Assembly: GCA_049999765.1 (NCBI GenBank) | Contig: JBNGIQ010009488.1 | Span: 377,840 to 399,820 of the forward strand | Direction of reading: 5' to 3' | From: Phaeoceros laevis | Taxonomy: Eukaryota > Anthocerotophyta > Anthocerotopsida > Notothyladales | DNA length: 21,981 nt | In this document: positions 9,566-19,700 of the stretch, piece after piece | Numbering within the stretch: the stretch's first letter is position 1 | Layout: the number at the start of each line of letters is the position of its first letter | Notes under the pieces: generated by a model | The model's database searches: none | What the model was told of the DNA's origin: nothing | Seen by the model: the letters and a program-made list of their open reading frames with translations, nothing else | Program-made: the position numbers and the translations under genes

Positions 9566-10752
9566 ATGAAGGCAGCTGTGTATGAGCAATTGCGGGAGGC
9601 CTTGCTTCAGCGGGGCCTCGATGCCGCAAGGAAAGCATTTCCTGAAGTGGAATTCGATACCATGATGGCCATCTACTCCCAGGAGAACACTCGTCGCCTC
9701 CGCACACAGCACCACAGGTTCCGAGCGCCGCACAGTGTGCAACAATACATTGCCAGGTGCCAACAGTCTCTTCCATGTTCTGTGATTTACCCAAACTCTT
9801 GAGGGTGCCCCTGACTGCTGGTGTTCCCTCTTTTGTAGGTATGCCTCAGGTGAAGACATCCTGGTGATATCCAAGGCGTTTGGCATGCCGCCTTGCGTGC
9901 TGGCCAGAATCCTGCTGGAAAATATGGTTGGGATGAGCAAACCGCAGGTGAGTGCCTGCTTGAAGGACCCTACGCATTTGTCCGATTCTGACGTGTCCGT
10001 GAAAATTTCGGGGTCAGCATCTCATCAGGCACCCGCTGAGGTGTTGGCTAGGCTACGCGAGGATTTGTACCGCTGCATTGAAGCTGACCAAGTAAGCTCC
10101 CCCGCCTCGGAGCTGATTCGGCGGGTGGCTGGCATGGAGTAAGTTTTGTCCTTGGACCAGGTTGCATCATAGCTTCTCTGGTCGCCATTGCTTCTCTGCT
10201 GTAGGGCAAGTTAAAGCTTCCTTTGATTTTTAGGGATCTACTCTCAGGTACGAATCCTTGCTCTATGAAGAGCTGCACAAGCGCGGCATTGCTTTCAAAT
10301 CAGAAGAGGCTCTGAGAACAGCTGGTTTCAGTAAGACACCGGATGTGAAGCTTGAGATTCCTATTGGTGTGAAAGGCCGCATCGTTAACTGGATTGACAG
10401 CAAAGCTTGCTTTGGTGAGGAATCTAATGTCAAAGAACAGGGTACTGATCAGTTCCAAAGGTAAGAGGGTTCACGGATGCACATGATGGTATCTCCATTT
10501 TCTGTTTTTTCGATGCTTGGGCTGACCAGCATCACACTTGGTCGTCTCTTGTGCAGTTATGTAAACCGCTTCGGACCTGGGATGGTTATCTACTGGTTTG
10601 GATTTGTTGAAGAACTTGATGATCATCCTCATGTTCTACTGATGGACCGTTTCCCTGAGGAAAGCGAGATCTACTGCCTGCCCTGTCTGCCTGTCACGCC
10701 CGCAACCGTAGGGGAGCCGAGTATCTTGAACTCCTCAAACAACAGTCTGTAG
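9566..10752 (+). CDS. CDIN1 / C15orf41-type PD-(D/E)XK nuclease
   Basis: Homologue of human CDIN1 (C15orf41), the codanin-1 partner mutated in congenital dyserythropoietic anaemia type I; its biochemical role in plants is unknown. Four exons: 9566-9756, 9839-10138, 10248-10460, 10557-10752, joining to 900 bases, or 299 aa (human about 281). The N-terminal helical part (1 to about 160) includes IYSQENTRR and an LKDP segment. The nuclease-like core follows: KTPD (Asp196), then NWIDSKACFGEE with the D-x-K motif Asp214-Ser-Lys216, and SYVNRFGPGMVIYWFGFVEELD. The human core has ESK where this has DSK. Two strong donor-like sequences inside exon 2 (9949 and 10092) are read through because the flanking protein aligns with the family. 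Identification is by recalled family sequence, not a search. Confidence 0.9.
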
Positions 10753-12701
10753 CCACTCAACACAAGGTGTGGAGGTGTTGCTGGTCGTGAAGGTGGTACC
10801 GTCAAGTATCTGATGCATTACAGCAATGAAGTTACCTCACCCTGCCACCTTCTGTGTCCAACCAACTGGGCGTTGTCGTTTTGATGGAGTGCAGAGGGCG
10901 TCAGTACCTGAGTTTTAGATTTCTCAACAAGGGTCTTTGTCACTCATGACTCCACAGACTTGAGTCACTTGACCAACAAGCAGCTGGTTGTCCCAACCTT
11001 GACTGTGTTTGGGGGTACGAGAGGTTGTGCCTTCTGTCCTAAAATGACGTGCAAGAGTCATCACGGTTGTACAAATTCAAAATTGTTAAGAAGGGCGATA
11101 GAACTGCGGTATACAATTTATGTCAAAGTTTGCTCTTTACTCTCCGTCGAAGAAGTTCACATGCGGCCCGTTCGGAGCTTCTCTTGTTCGTGATAGCAGC
11201 TCATGTTGTGCCCTAGGCGTCACTTTCTGCTGGCCGTGATCAGATCGATGGCCAGGTAACCAGGTCGGTCTCGGCAGGTACTCTGTGCTAGTAGTTACAC
11301 TTACATACGTAACACTGGGCAGGCGTCAAGTGAGGTTGATTACACGTTCGACGGACTTGCCAGCACCAGCATGCTGTCCGAATTCTGACTACTCTGGCGT
11401 CATCCGCTACAGGTTGGTGGACGGAATGTCAGCGACAAATGGGGCTCCGTAGCCAATTTTGAACAGTTTCGCCACAGTCTTGGGACTCTCATTGATGCAT
11501 ATGGCATTGTTTAGTCGCTACCCCGATCCATGTCCGTGGCCTTTTGGCGCCTGGGGTACCCGCGCTTCAAGTCTCTAGGCAGTAAGGTACGGGGTGAGCT
11601 TGGCAGCTGGCCTTAGCTTTTGGCTCCAGTGTTGCACGGAGTCCCGAGGTAGCGAAGCATGTCGCAGATATCGCAATCTTTCTTGGACTTGTCTTCAGTG
11701 CTGGAGCGAAACGCGATAGCCTAAATATCTCGGGAGCTCTTCGCCGGTTGGGATTGGCATTCATGGCTCCACCACTACCTCCACCCCCTAGCATGCCCCC
11801 CCATTTTGCTGCTCTCTAGCTGGCGCTGCCATTTGCACAATCCATGTGCAGGCAATGTCTGTCAACACAGCACAAGCTCTCTCTCTCTCTGCCCTACCTG
11901 CATTGTCTCCTCGCTTGTGCTTCCCTGTTCTCCACTAGTTCCGGTATGAAGCTTGACCGTTCAAATGCGGGTGGTTCTGGTGACAATGTAGCAGCTGCTG
12001 TGAAGTCCCTGCCTTGTCCATACATTCTGCTAGCAGTCATCTTGCGAGACAGCTGCAATTGGCATTTGCAAGTCTTAATCCCAGTCCTTGTTTGCTTCTT
12101 CATTTCATCTGATTTCACCTGCTTACACCTCTTTGGCTCAGCTGACCAGCTTGCGCTCTTGCTCCAGTTGGAATTAGACAAAATGCACCTGCTGGTCTCA
12201 AGCCGCCACCGGGTATAACACTGGGACTAGTTGCAACTTGCCAGCCTCAACCGACGCAGGACCGCAGGTAGAAGTCACATCCCACTCTGTGATGGTCTGC
12301 TTGGTAGTGTCGGAAAGCGCCGCCAATGGGTGCCGTGCGTTTGAAGTCTCTGTTTCCATTAGTTGATGAGCCAACCTTTCTAATTTTGGATCGGAGCTGG
12401 TACTCTTGTACTGGTTTCGCGGAGTGAACGAACTCATAGCGCCTGAAAACGCGAGCATAGGTTGTGTTTTCACTGGTGCGAGGGAGCTGTACCCTGTGTT
12501 AGGACAGTAGTAAATGCCGGGGCTCGTCCTTGGAAGAAGCCCGGCCTTGTAGAGGTTGTGGCTGAATTCATCCACATTGGTCTTCTGAGAATGATGTCTT
12601 GCGCCAGGTCTGCTTGCCATCCGGGTGTTAGGACACCGCCCCCTCTTCTGGATGTGTGATCGCATTTCTGGGTCGCCGTTGCATGCTGGAAATGCCGTCG
12701 G
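10753..12701. other. Unresolved 1.95-kb interval, no confident gene
   Basis: The left part should carry the 3' UTR of the CDIN1-like gene and the right end the promoter of the DUF218 gene. Between them both strands hold open stretches bounded by plausible splice sites. On plus: 11413-11514 (33 residues, ending in a stop) and 11607-11819 (70 residues with a hydrophobic stretch, then a proline run). On minus: 11720-11613 (35 residues, containing CDICDMLRYLGTPC, ending in a stop), about 12060-11902, and 12665-12198 (155 residues). None matched a family I know, and they could not be joined into one consistent gene. A (CT)n tract lies near 11878. It may hold an unrecognised small gene, a non-coding transcript or a decayed gene. 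Confidence 0.4.
12198..12665 (-). CDS. Possible hypothetical protein (155 codons), weak
   Basis: An uninterrupted ATG-to-stop frame of 155 codons, rich in Ser, Thr, Pro and Gln, with no signal peptide, membrane segment or known motif. Its ATG at 12665 is only 36 bases from the divergent DUF218 start at 12702; an internal Met at 12617 would leave more room. A frame of this length is expected about once by chance in a window this size, so length alone is no support. It could instead be antisense to the DUF218 5' UTR. Kept as a low-confidence candidate only. Confidence 0.15.
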   Translation of the reverse strand: MRSHIQKRGRCPNTRMASRPGARHHSQKTNVDEFSHNLYKAGLLPRTSPGIYYCPNTGYSSLAPVKTQPMLAFSGAMSSFTPRNQYKSTSSDPKLERLAHQLMETETSNARHPLAALSDTTKQTITEWDVTSTCGPASVEAGKLQLVPVLYPVAA

Positions 12702-14029
12702 ATGAGATCGCTGTCAGGCATGCTTCAGAGGTTACTGCGGCGACCTTTTCTCAGCAATGAATCAGATCCGGACGATGGAGACCTAGAAGCTGGATTTGCC
12801 TCTCAGAAGCGCCAGCGCAGAGGAAGGCATCCTTTGGCCAGGATGATCCAGTTCCTGAGAGTCCGCCTGAAACACCACTACAGGCTGCACACTGGCTTCG
12901 TGATCTGCCTCGCCCTTCTTCTGGGTGTCTGTTTCTTTTCTCTTGTTGTGGGCCTCTGGAGACACATGGGCGTGCGTGTCCGAGGACCCGGCGCATTGTA
13001 TGCACGACAGTCGTACCCGTATGAGAGGCTTCAGAACCTTGTAATGGTTGCAGGGCACGCTATCTACACCGGCTCGCATTGCGAAGAAGCTGATGGTGAG
13101 AACTCCTGGTTCTTAGAACCCTATCAAAAGCATCCAGGCCAGGCATCCACATTTGTTGCGCACATAAGAGCAGGAGTGGAGACTGCATCTGGGGACACCA
13201 GTGCCCTTCTGTTGTTCAGCGGTGGTGAAACTCGGAAGCCTGCCGGACCCCGCAGTGAAGCCCAAAGCTATTGGAACGTGGCAGAATCGAAGGAATGGTT
13301 CGGTAAGCTACTTCGTACCTTGCATGAAAGAGGAAGTTTTGTGTAAAGATTGCAATTTGATCCCCACATGAGGCTCTCCCATTCTTGCGTTTATGGACCT
13401 CTTTTGTGGTGTTTGTCTGTATCGATGTGTTGTGGTTAAAATAGTTGGGTTTGGTGTCCTTCTGGTGGTCTATTCCAGGGACAGAAGAGGCTGTACGGGA
13501 CAGGGCTTTGACAGAAGAGCACGCAAGAGACAGCTACGAGAATCTTCTCTTTAGCATTTGCCGCTTCAGGGAGCTCTCTGGCAAATATCCTAAAAATGTC
13601 ACGGTCAGTACAGTCTTATTTGTTTGTATGCATCAGGTCTCACCCCAGTAAGTGCAGGAGCAAGTGAGTGTGGGAAACTAAACTATGTGCTGCTCCGTCT
13701 GTGCAATGTAGGTCGTTAGCTATGACTTCAAACAAGAAAGGTTTGTCAATCTTCATCGAAAGGCTATAAGGTTCCCTCCTTCGGATTTCTTTTATGTGGG
13801 CACACCAGCAGCTCCATCCGCAGCAACAGCAGCTATCCTGGGTGAAGAAAACGTGCAGTCTTTATTTCGAAATGATCCCTATGGATGTGCATCCCCTTTG
13901 AGTACAAAGAGATCAGCCCGTGATCCTTTTGCAAGGCAAATCCCTTACCCCACAGGATGTCCTGAGCTTGGAGATCTTTTTGCCTACTGTGGTGATTCCT
14001 TTGAGGGCTGGCTTCCCTGGGACCCGTGA
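12702..14029 (+). CDS. DUF218 (YdcF/SanA-like) membrane-anchored protein
   Basis: Member of the DUF218 family, whose bacterial relatives (YdcF, SanA) and fungal/plant relatives are small Rossmann-like proteins of uncertain biochemical function. Three exons: 12702-13302, 13479-13603, 13712-14029, totalling 1044 bases, or 347 aa. A basic and acidic cytosol-like N-terminus is followed by one membrane segment at about 64-86 (FVICLALLLGVCFFSLVVG). Family motifs come next: LVMVAGHAIYTG (about 113-124), LLFSGGETR (about 170-178) and EEHARDSYENLLFSICRF (about 212-229). VVSYDFKQERF and HRKAIRF follow in exon 3. This suggests a type II membrane protein with its domain in the lumen of the endomembrane system (inference). 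The next gene starts within 320 bases. Confidence 0.88.
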
Positions 14030-14344
14030 GGCTTCCAATTCAATTGCCAGAGCAAGTGTAATATCATGTTGCAACTTACCCTAATAACAGGTTTTTCAGT
14101 TACTGTTGCCTCATCTTGAACCCTAGTCTTTACTGCAGTACTGCAGGAACTGACAAGTTGGGCTTATTTTGTGAGTAACTTTCTCCTCTTTGATTTGCTA
14201 CCCTTGCCTACTGCGATAATGGCCAAAGCATTGTATGCTCACCCCAGCAGTTGGGATGGTGGAGACATTGCAAAAAAGCGTCCACAGAAGAGAGCATGGA
14301 CAATTTGGCCTTTCAGTGTTCCTATAGTGCAGGGCTCAACTTTT

Positions 14345-16474
14345 ATGCAAAGAACCCAGGGTTGTGCCTTGCGTATTATTATCAGCCTTGTCCTAATCTT
14401 TCCTTGTATCCAGAGCCTTCCCACACAGTTTTCGTTCTCTGAGTTTTCTGAAGACTCGACTGATATCTTATTTCTCGGGGATGCAGCAATAGTAGATGGG
14501 GTGATAGAGTTGACGGAGAACAGAACAAGCTCAGACTCCTCTAGCACTGGCCGAGCTCTGTATAGCGAAGCACTGCAGGTTTTAGACCCTGTGTCAAATC
14601 AGACATCTTCATTCAGCACAATGTTTTCCTTCGCCATGTTGTTTCCTCCAAATGTAACCATTATTCGAGAGGGTTTGTCTTTTATATTTGTTCCTGACAA
14701 ATTTGACATGGGGGAGTCTGGATCACAGCTTGGTATCTATAATACTACGAATACTGTGACCTCCAGGCACACAGTAGCTCTTATTTTTGATACCTATACT
14801 ACGGAAGGTGGCAATGACAACCATGTTGGGGTTTCCCTGACCAACAACACCTCAATATTCTCTACCAACTTGGGTGATATGGCAATCAACTTCCGAAATG
14901 GGTCTGTCATTGTGACATGGATCGAGTATGATAGTAGAACCAACAGTTTGGATGTAACACTGGGCTATGATGCAGCTCGGAGGCCCAGGGAAACGACGCT
15001 CACTTGTACACTGGACCTTTCCAGCGTCTTCAAGCCTTTCATGTATGTGGGGTTCTCTGCCTCAGATATCGACTCAGGTAGTGGACCCCGGCACACTGTA
15101 CACTCATGGGAGTTCACAAGCTCAGGTATTGAAGCTCGTAGCTCGTCTGCCCCTGCTGTCTTAAGAAAGAGCTTCATTGCTGGCTTTACCATTTTGATAT
15201 TCGTCACTCTGCTAGCTTGCTCGTCTGTATTGTGGCTGAGGCAAAAGCAGAAAGCAATTGCTCAATTCAGGAGAGCTGAGCTGTATGAACGAGAGGTAAT
15301 GAACGGTCCTCGCAAGTTCAGCTATAAGCGGCTAAGTCTGGCAACGAGATCCTTCGATGACAAGGAACAGCTCGGTCTTGGTGGAGAGGGCACCGTATTT
15401 AGAGGGGTCTTGCCCGATTCTGGCTATCTGGTGGCCGTGAAACGCGTATCAGATAATTTTCAGCTGGGAGGTGGAGAGGTGTTATCACATCTGGATGTAT
15501 TGGGTCAACTTCGGCACCGACATTTGGTTCAGTTACATGGTTGGTGCTATGACAAAGGAGAGGTCCTTTTAGTGTACGAGTTCATGCCCAATGGAAGTTT
15601 AGACAAGGTCTTGTTTGATCGTAAAGGGGATGTTTTGTCTTGGTCCCATCGTTTCAGTATCATAACGGGAGTCGCTGGAGCACTCGAGTACTTGCATCAG
15701 GGATGGGAGGAGGTACAGCTGCCTGGCTCATGTGCCCATTGAGATGATATTCTCCTTTGTTTTTCTTGCTAAGCACTTCATCCTGTTCTTTGTGTGATAC
15801 AGGTGGTAGTCCATCGTAATATCAAGCCAAGCAATGTGATGCTGGACAATAACTTCAGTCCCAAACTCGGGGACTATGGTATTGCGCAACTGATACGATA
15901 TTACAACCGTCGGGAGACCACAGTCGTTGCTGGAACCTTTGGATACCTGGCAAGCGAGGTAGTTCAGACAGGGAAAGCGACTGAAATGTCCGACGTATTC
16001 AGCTTCGGAGCTCTGACTATGGAAGTTGCCTGTGGGCGTCGCGCTTTGGATACTTCTTTACCGGCCGACAAGACCGTTTTGATCGACTGGGTTTGGAGAC
16101 TACATTTAAAAGGCAGGCTTCTAGAGGCAGCTGACCCAAGACTGAACGGTGGCTACGACGTTGAAGAAATGACTATGCTGCTTCATCTTGGGTTGCTTTG
16201 CACCCAACCAAGTCCTTCGAGTCGACCTTCCATGGCACAGGTAGCCGACATTTTGGCAAGGAAGGCACCTTTGCCAGCAGTACCACATGCCAGAGCAGAT
16301 ACCGGGAGCGTTGCTGGTCATTCTGGATCTTTCATTTCAGGTCTCACCATCGAAGAGCTTATCTCGGACGACGTGGCACGGCTCAGTCCCGATGTCGTCA
16401 TGAATATTTCGCCCACCACCAGTTCTTCTTATGGTCACAAGAGCGTGGAGATCTTTGAGAATGTCGGATTGTGA
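14345..16474 (+). CDS. L-type lectin receptor-like kinase with degenerate active sites
   Basis: Predicted plasma-membrane receptor: signal peptide (1 to about 24), legume-lectin domain (about 26-262), membrane segment (about 277-297), kinase domain (about 338-610) and a short tail. Two exons, 14345-15712 and 15803-16474, give 679 aa. I chose ATG 14345 because it places the signal peptide at the N-terminus; the in-frame ATG at 14219 would add 42 residues before it. The kinase keeps the Gly loop (GLGGEG) and Lys366, but the catalytic HRD is HRN (Asn462), DFG is DYG, APE is ASE, and the alphaC Glu position is His382. In the lectin, the metal-site Glu is Ile147, a second metal-site Asp is Gly, and the sugar-loop GDG is REG. 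The frame is otherwise open, so this looks like a maintained pseudokinase rather than a broken gene. It converges on the paralogue at 17157-19700. Confidence 0.92.
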
Positions 16475-17156
16475 GGCAACTGAGATATTGAAAGCAGCTT
16501 GTAGAAACTGTAGCATGGCACCAACACCACCTACTACATAGGAATAATTCAAGATGGAACTTCTCTGTCTATCTAGCAGCTACAACTCCTGCGTAGGTAT
16601 ACAATAACAAGCCCTCTCAACTTTTTTTCTTTCTCTCCCCACAATCTCGTCAAAAGCCGCTACCCCCAAGCTGCTAGAGTGACATAAGAACACGAGAACG
16701 CAAATGATGAACACAAACGTCCAATCTAACCACCTATTATCGTCTATGTATATGTATACCTCAACTTTTCTGGCTGTGCTACAAAATTAGTGTCCACGAA
16801 GGACGAGGCTCCCTACCTAGGGCTAGCAGCAGTCTAGTCCTCTCTGGAACTGACAATTGCAGTTGGAGTAGCGCAGCAAAGTTGGCTCCAGCCAGATCGT
16901 TCGCTGAGGACACAGTCTAGTCAATCAATCCCCTAAAAAGCTAATACCAATACAACCTGCCAAACAAAGACCTGGCAAAAAACAAAACAAGCAAGCCATG
17001 AATAGTCACACCTTACAAGAAAGGGCAAGGCACAGAAAGGAGGAGCTTGCAAAAAACGAGTGAAGAGACTCGACTCACCGCAATCTGTACAGGGCTGGCA
17101 AGCTGTCTGCCCTGCTCTGGTGATATGTGCCTAGTTGAACAGCTAGGCGAGATGGA
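16475..17156. other. Convergent 3' ends of the two lectin receptor kinase genes
   Basis: This 682-base spacer between two stop codons should hold both 3' UTRs. It is poor in open frames and contains short A-rich and CT-rich runs (16621-16640, 16977-16990). No third gene or terminal repeat was recognised. Read-through transcripts from the two genes could overlap here as natural antisense RNAs (inference). Confidence 0.6.
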
Positions 17157-19700
17157 TCAGATAGAGCGGCCTTGGTGCGGTGAAGGAGGGGACCCGGAGC
17201 TGGAGCCCATGTAATCCAGTTGCGCGATGATCTCTTGAATGGTCACAGGCGGGCTGAGCACGGCGGAGTAGGTCGGGGTTGGCTTGGAGCTGGGCAGCGA
17301 CGGCACCGGCGCATCCCCTGCCAGGATCTGCACCACCTGCCGCATGCTGGGCCTCTGCGTCGGGTCCGGGTGGGAGCAGGCGAGGCCGACCTTCAGCAAG
17401 CAGGCCATCTCCCCAGGGTTGTAGTTGCCCTGCAACCTGGTATCGGCAGCATCCAGCAGGCGGCCCATCTTGTGCAGCGACCACACCCAGTCCACCAGCA
17501 CCACCTCCGGGACAGGGTACTCCCGCTCGATGGGCCTGCGCCCGCAGGCCACCTCCAGCGCCACCGCCCCGAAGCTGAACACGTCCGTCTTCTCGGTGGC
17601 CTTGCCCGTGTGGGTGGACTCTGGAGCCAGGTAACCGAAGGTGCCAACGATGACCGTCGTGTCGGGCTGCCTCGAGTGCTCGCTGGCTCGTGCCAGCCCG
17701 AAGTCACCCAACCTGGCGTTGTAGTTGGCGTCCAACATCACGTTGCTGGCCTTGACGTCCCGGTGGATGACCCGCATCTCCCACTCGTCGTGAAGGTAGC
17801 ACAATGCTGCCGCCACTCCGCTCACGATCTTGTAGCGGCGCTCCCAGGTGAGCAGGAAGCACCTGGCCGCCTGGGGAGGCTGCTGCCTGGACGGCCCTGC
17901 AGCCGCCTCCTCTACCACCAGAACCTGCACCTGTTCCTGCTGTGCATCGCCTTGGGGAGGTGCTGGCAGCTTGTGCGCAGTCGGCTCCTGTGTCTGCTGC
18001 TGCTGAGGTGGCTGCTGCGCTTGCGGTTGGTGCTGCGGTGCGGTGCCGGTAGAGCGCTTGACTTCCTTCTTCCTCTCCCGGCGGCGCCAATTCCACAGTA
18101 AACCCTGGTGCACGTCCTTGCTGGAGGCGTTGCTGGAGTCGCTGCTGGACTGGTTGTTGTTGTGCTTGTAGTTGGAGCCGAGGTCTGCGAAGAGCAGCCG
18201 GTCCAGGCTGCCATTAGGCATGTAGTCATACACCAGCAGCAGCTGGCCCCTGCTGCTGCACCAGCCCTGGAGGGGCACCAGGTTCCGGTGCCGTAGTCGG
18301 CTGATGATAGACAGCTCCGCCGTGAACTCCCTTCTGCCTGACCTGGAGGCGGCAGAGATCCTCTTGACAGCTACCAAAGTGCCACAGTCCGGGAGGACCC
18401 CCATGTAGACGCTGCCGGAGCCCCCCGAGCCCAGGAGCTTTCTAGGGCTGAAATCCTTGGTGGCGATGCACAGCTCCTTGTAGGTGAATTTGCGGGGGCC
18501 GACCACATACTCCGAGTCGGAATTCTGCCCCGCAGCCCTGCATGCTGCCTCTTTGGTCCTCCGGCGCACCAGGATGAGGAAGCAGACGCCCAATGCAGTG
18601 GTCAGCACCACCCCGAAAGCCGAGGAAAATGCAACCACGAACCGCCTCCTGCAGAAAAAGAATCTGCAGGACTCTGTTTCCTCACCCCCATTCTGACCTT
18701 CTAGAAATGGGGCCGGGGCCGGGGCTGACAGTGAATTTGAGGATGGAGGCCCCCGAGGAGGAAGAGATTGAGATAGAGGCGGAGGAAACAGTGATGCAGA
18801 TGGTGGAACAGAGGGAGGAGCTGGCAACCCTGAGCTGGAGAAACTCCACGAGGAGATGGTGTGAATCTCGATCCACCCTCCCGTGGCAGCCGCGAATCCC
18901 ACATACATGAACTCGTTGAGGTACCGAGAGATGTCCAGGGAGTAGGAGAGAATTGGGGCAGGCGGCCTCACCGGCGGCACGTTGTTGTTGATGCTCACCT
19001 GGAGCAGCTTGCTCACTCCGTCGTAGTCCACCCACACCTTGATGCTGTTGCCGTTGAGTAGGCTCATCCCTCCCAGCTCCTTGGTGCCCGCCCAAACTTT
19101 AGAATGCATCTGGTTGAGGTTGATCCCCACGTGGTTGGAGTCGGGATCGAATATTGGGTCTCCGTTCTGATAGGTATCCATTTCCACGGCCAGGGTTTTG
19201 CTGCTTGCTTGCCCATCCGAGGTCCCGCTGAGCACTCCCAACCAGCCCCCGTAGCTCCCCAGCGTCCTGTTGTCAGGGACCACCACGAATGCCAGCCCGT
19301 CTCCATGGCCCGTGCTGGTGTTGGTGATCCGGAACTCGAAGCTGGTGTGGAAGGAGGCCACCTTCCCAGAGGCAGGGTGGACCATGCGCACGGGATCCTT
19401 GTACAGCGCCCTGCCTACCGAGCTTTGGAGTTCCCTGATCACCGAGTCCTTGGTAAGTTCCAGGTTGCCCTCGCCGTTGATGAAGGCGTCCCCCAGCAGC
19501 ACCACATCCGAGGACAGAAACTGGGACGAGTCAACAGTGAAGGAAACATTCTGGGATGCAACCAAGCGAGCTGACAAGAGGCAGCAGACCACCAGAGTGA
19601 GAAGGCCCTTCCTCCATGCTAGGGCTGGATCACAATTCCCTCTCCGCAGACTACTACTACCACCATCCTGTCTCCCGAGCGCCATAGCTGTGCAATTCAT
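17157..19700 (-). CDS. L-type lectin receptor-like kinase, intronless, with kinase insert
   Basis: Predicted cell-surface lectin receptor serine/threonine kinase of 847 aa in one exon. Order: hydrophobic signal region (about 32-49), legume lectin (about 50-291), proline/serine-rich stalk (about 292-335), membrane segment (about 354-377), kinase domain (about 416-795) and a Ser/Pro-rich tail. The lectin keeps the sugar-loop GDG (Asp134) and the metal-site residues in AVEMDTYQN and DPDSNH. The kinase keeps the loop GSGGSG, Lys446, alphaC Glu462, HRD (Asp648), DFG (Asp666) and APE, so it should be active. Odd: about 110 residues rich in Gln, Pro, Ser and Asn (about 505-615) are inserted between GSLDRLLF and LTWERRYKIV, where relatives have roughly ten. 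ATG 19700 is the first ATG; Met6 (19685) is an alternative. The frame continues upstream without an ATG. GC content is higher than its neighbours. Confidence 0.93.
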   Translation of the reverse strand: MNCTAMALGRQDGGSSSLRRGNCDPALAWRKGLLTLVVCCLLSARLVASQNVSFTVDSSQFLSSDVVLLGDAFINGEGNLELTKDSVIRELQSSVGRALYKDPVRMVHPASGKVASFHTSFEFRITNTSTGHGDGLAFVVVPDNRTLGSYGGWLGVLSGTSDGQASSKTLAVEMDTYQNGDPIFDPDSNHVGINLNQMHSKVWAGTKELGGMSLLNGNSIKVWVDYDGVSKLLQVSINNNVPPVRPPAPILSYSLDISRYLNEFMYVGFAAATGGWIEIHTISSWSFSSSGLPAPPSVPPSASLFPPPLSQSLPPRGPPSSNSLSAPAPAPFLEGQNGGEETESCRFFFCRRRFVVAFSSAFGVVLTTALGVCFLILVRRRTKEAACRAAGQNSDSEYVVGPRKFTYKELCIATKDFSPRKLLGSGGSGSVYMGVLPDCGTLVAVKRISAASRSGRREFTAELSIISRLRHRNLVPLQGWCSSRGQLLLVYDYMPNGSLDRLLFADLGSNYKHNNNQSSSDSSNASSKDVHQGLLWNWRRRERKKEVKRSTGTAPQHQPQAQQPPQQQQTQEPTAHKLPAPPQGDAQQEQVQVLVVEEAAAGPSRQQPPQAARCFLLTWERRYKIVSGVAAALCYLHDEWEMRVIHRDVKASNVMLDANYNARLGDFGLARASEHSRQPDTTVIVGTFGYLAPESTHTGKATEKTDVFSFGAVALEVACGRRPIEREYPVPEVVLVDWVWSLHKMGRLLDAADTRLQGNYNPGEMACLLKVGLACSHPDPTQRPSMRQVVQILAGDAPVPSLPSSKPTPTYSAVLSPPVTIQEIIAQLDYMGSSSGSPPSPHQGRSI

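Noticed and set aside
14171-14344. Longer N-terminus for the plus-strand lectin receptor kinase (from GTG 14171 or ATG 14219)
   Set aside because: It would bury the signal peptide about 42 or more residues in. GTGAGT at 14171 looks more like a 5' UTR splice donor than a start. ATG 14219 remains possible.
17220-18101. 293-codon open frame on the plus strand opposite the receptor kinase
   Set aside because: It is antisense to GC-rich codons of an unmistakable kinase domain, is rich in Arg, Leu, His and Pro as such shadows are, and has no domain of its own.
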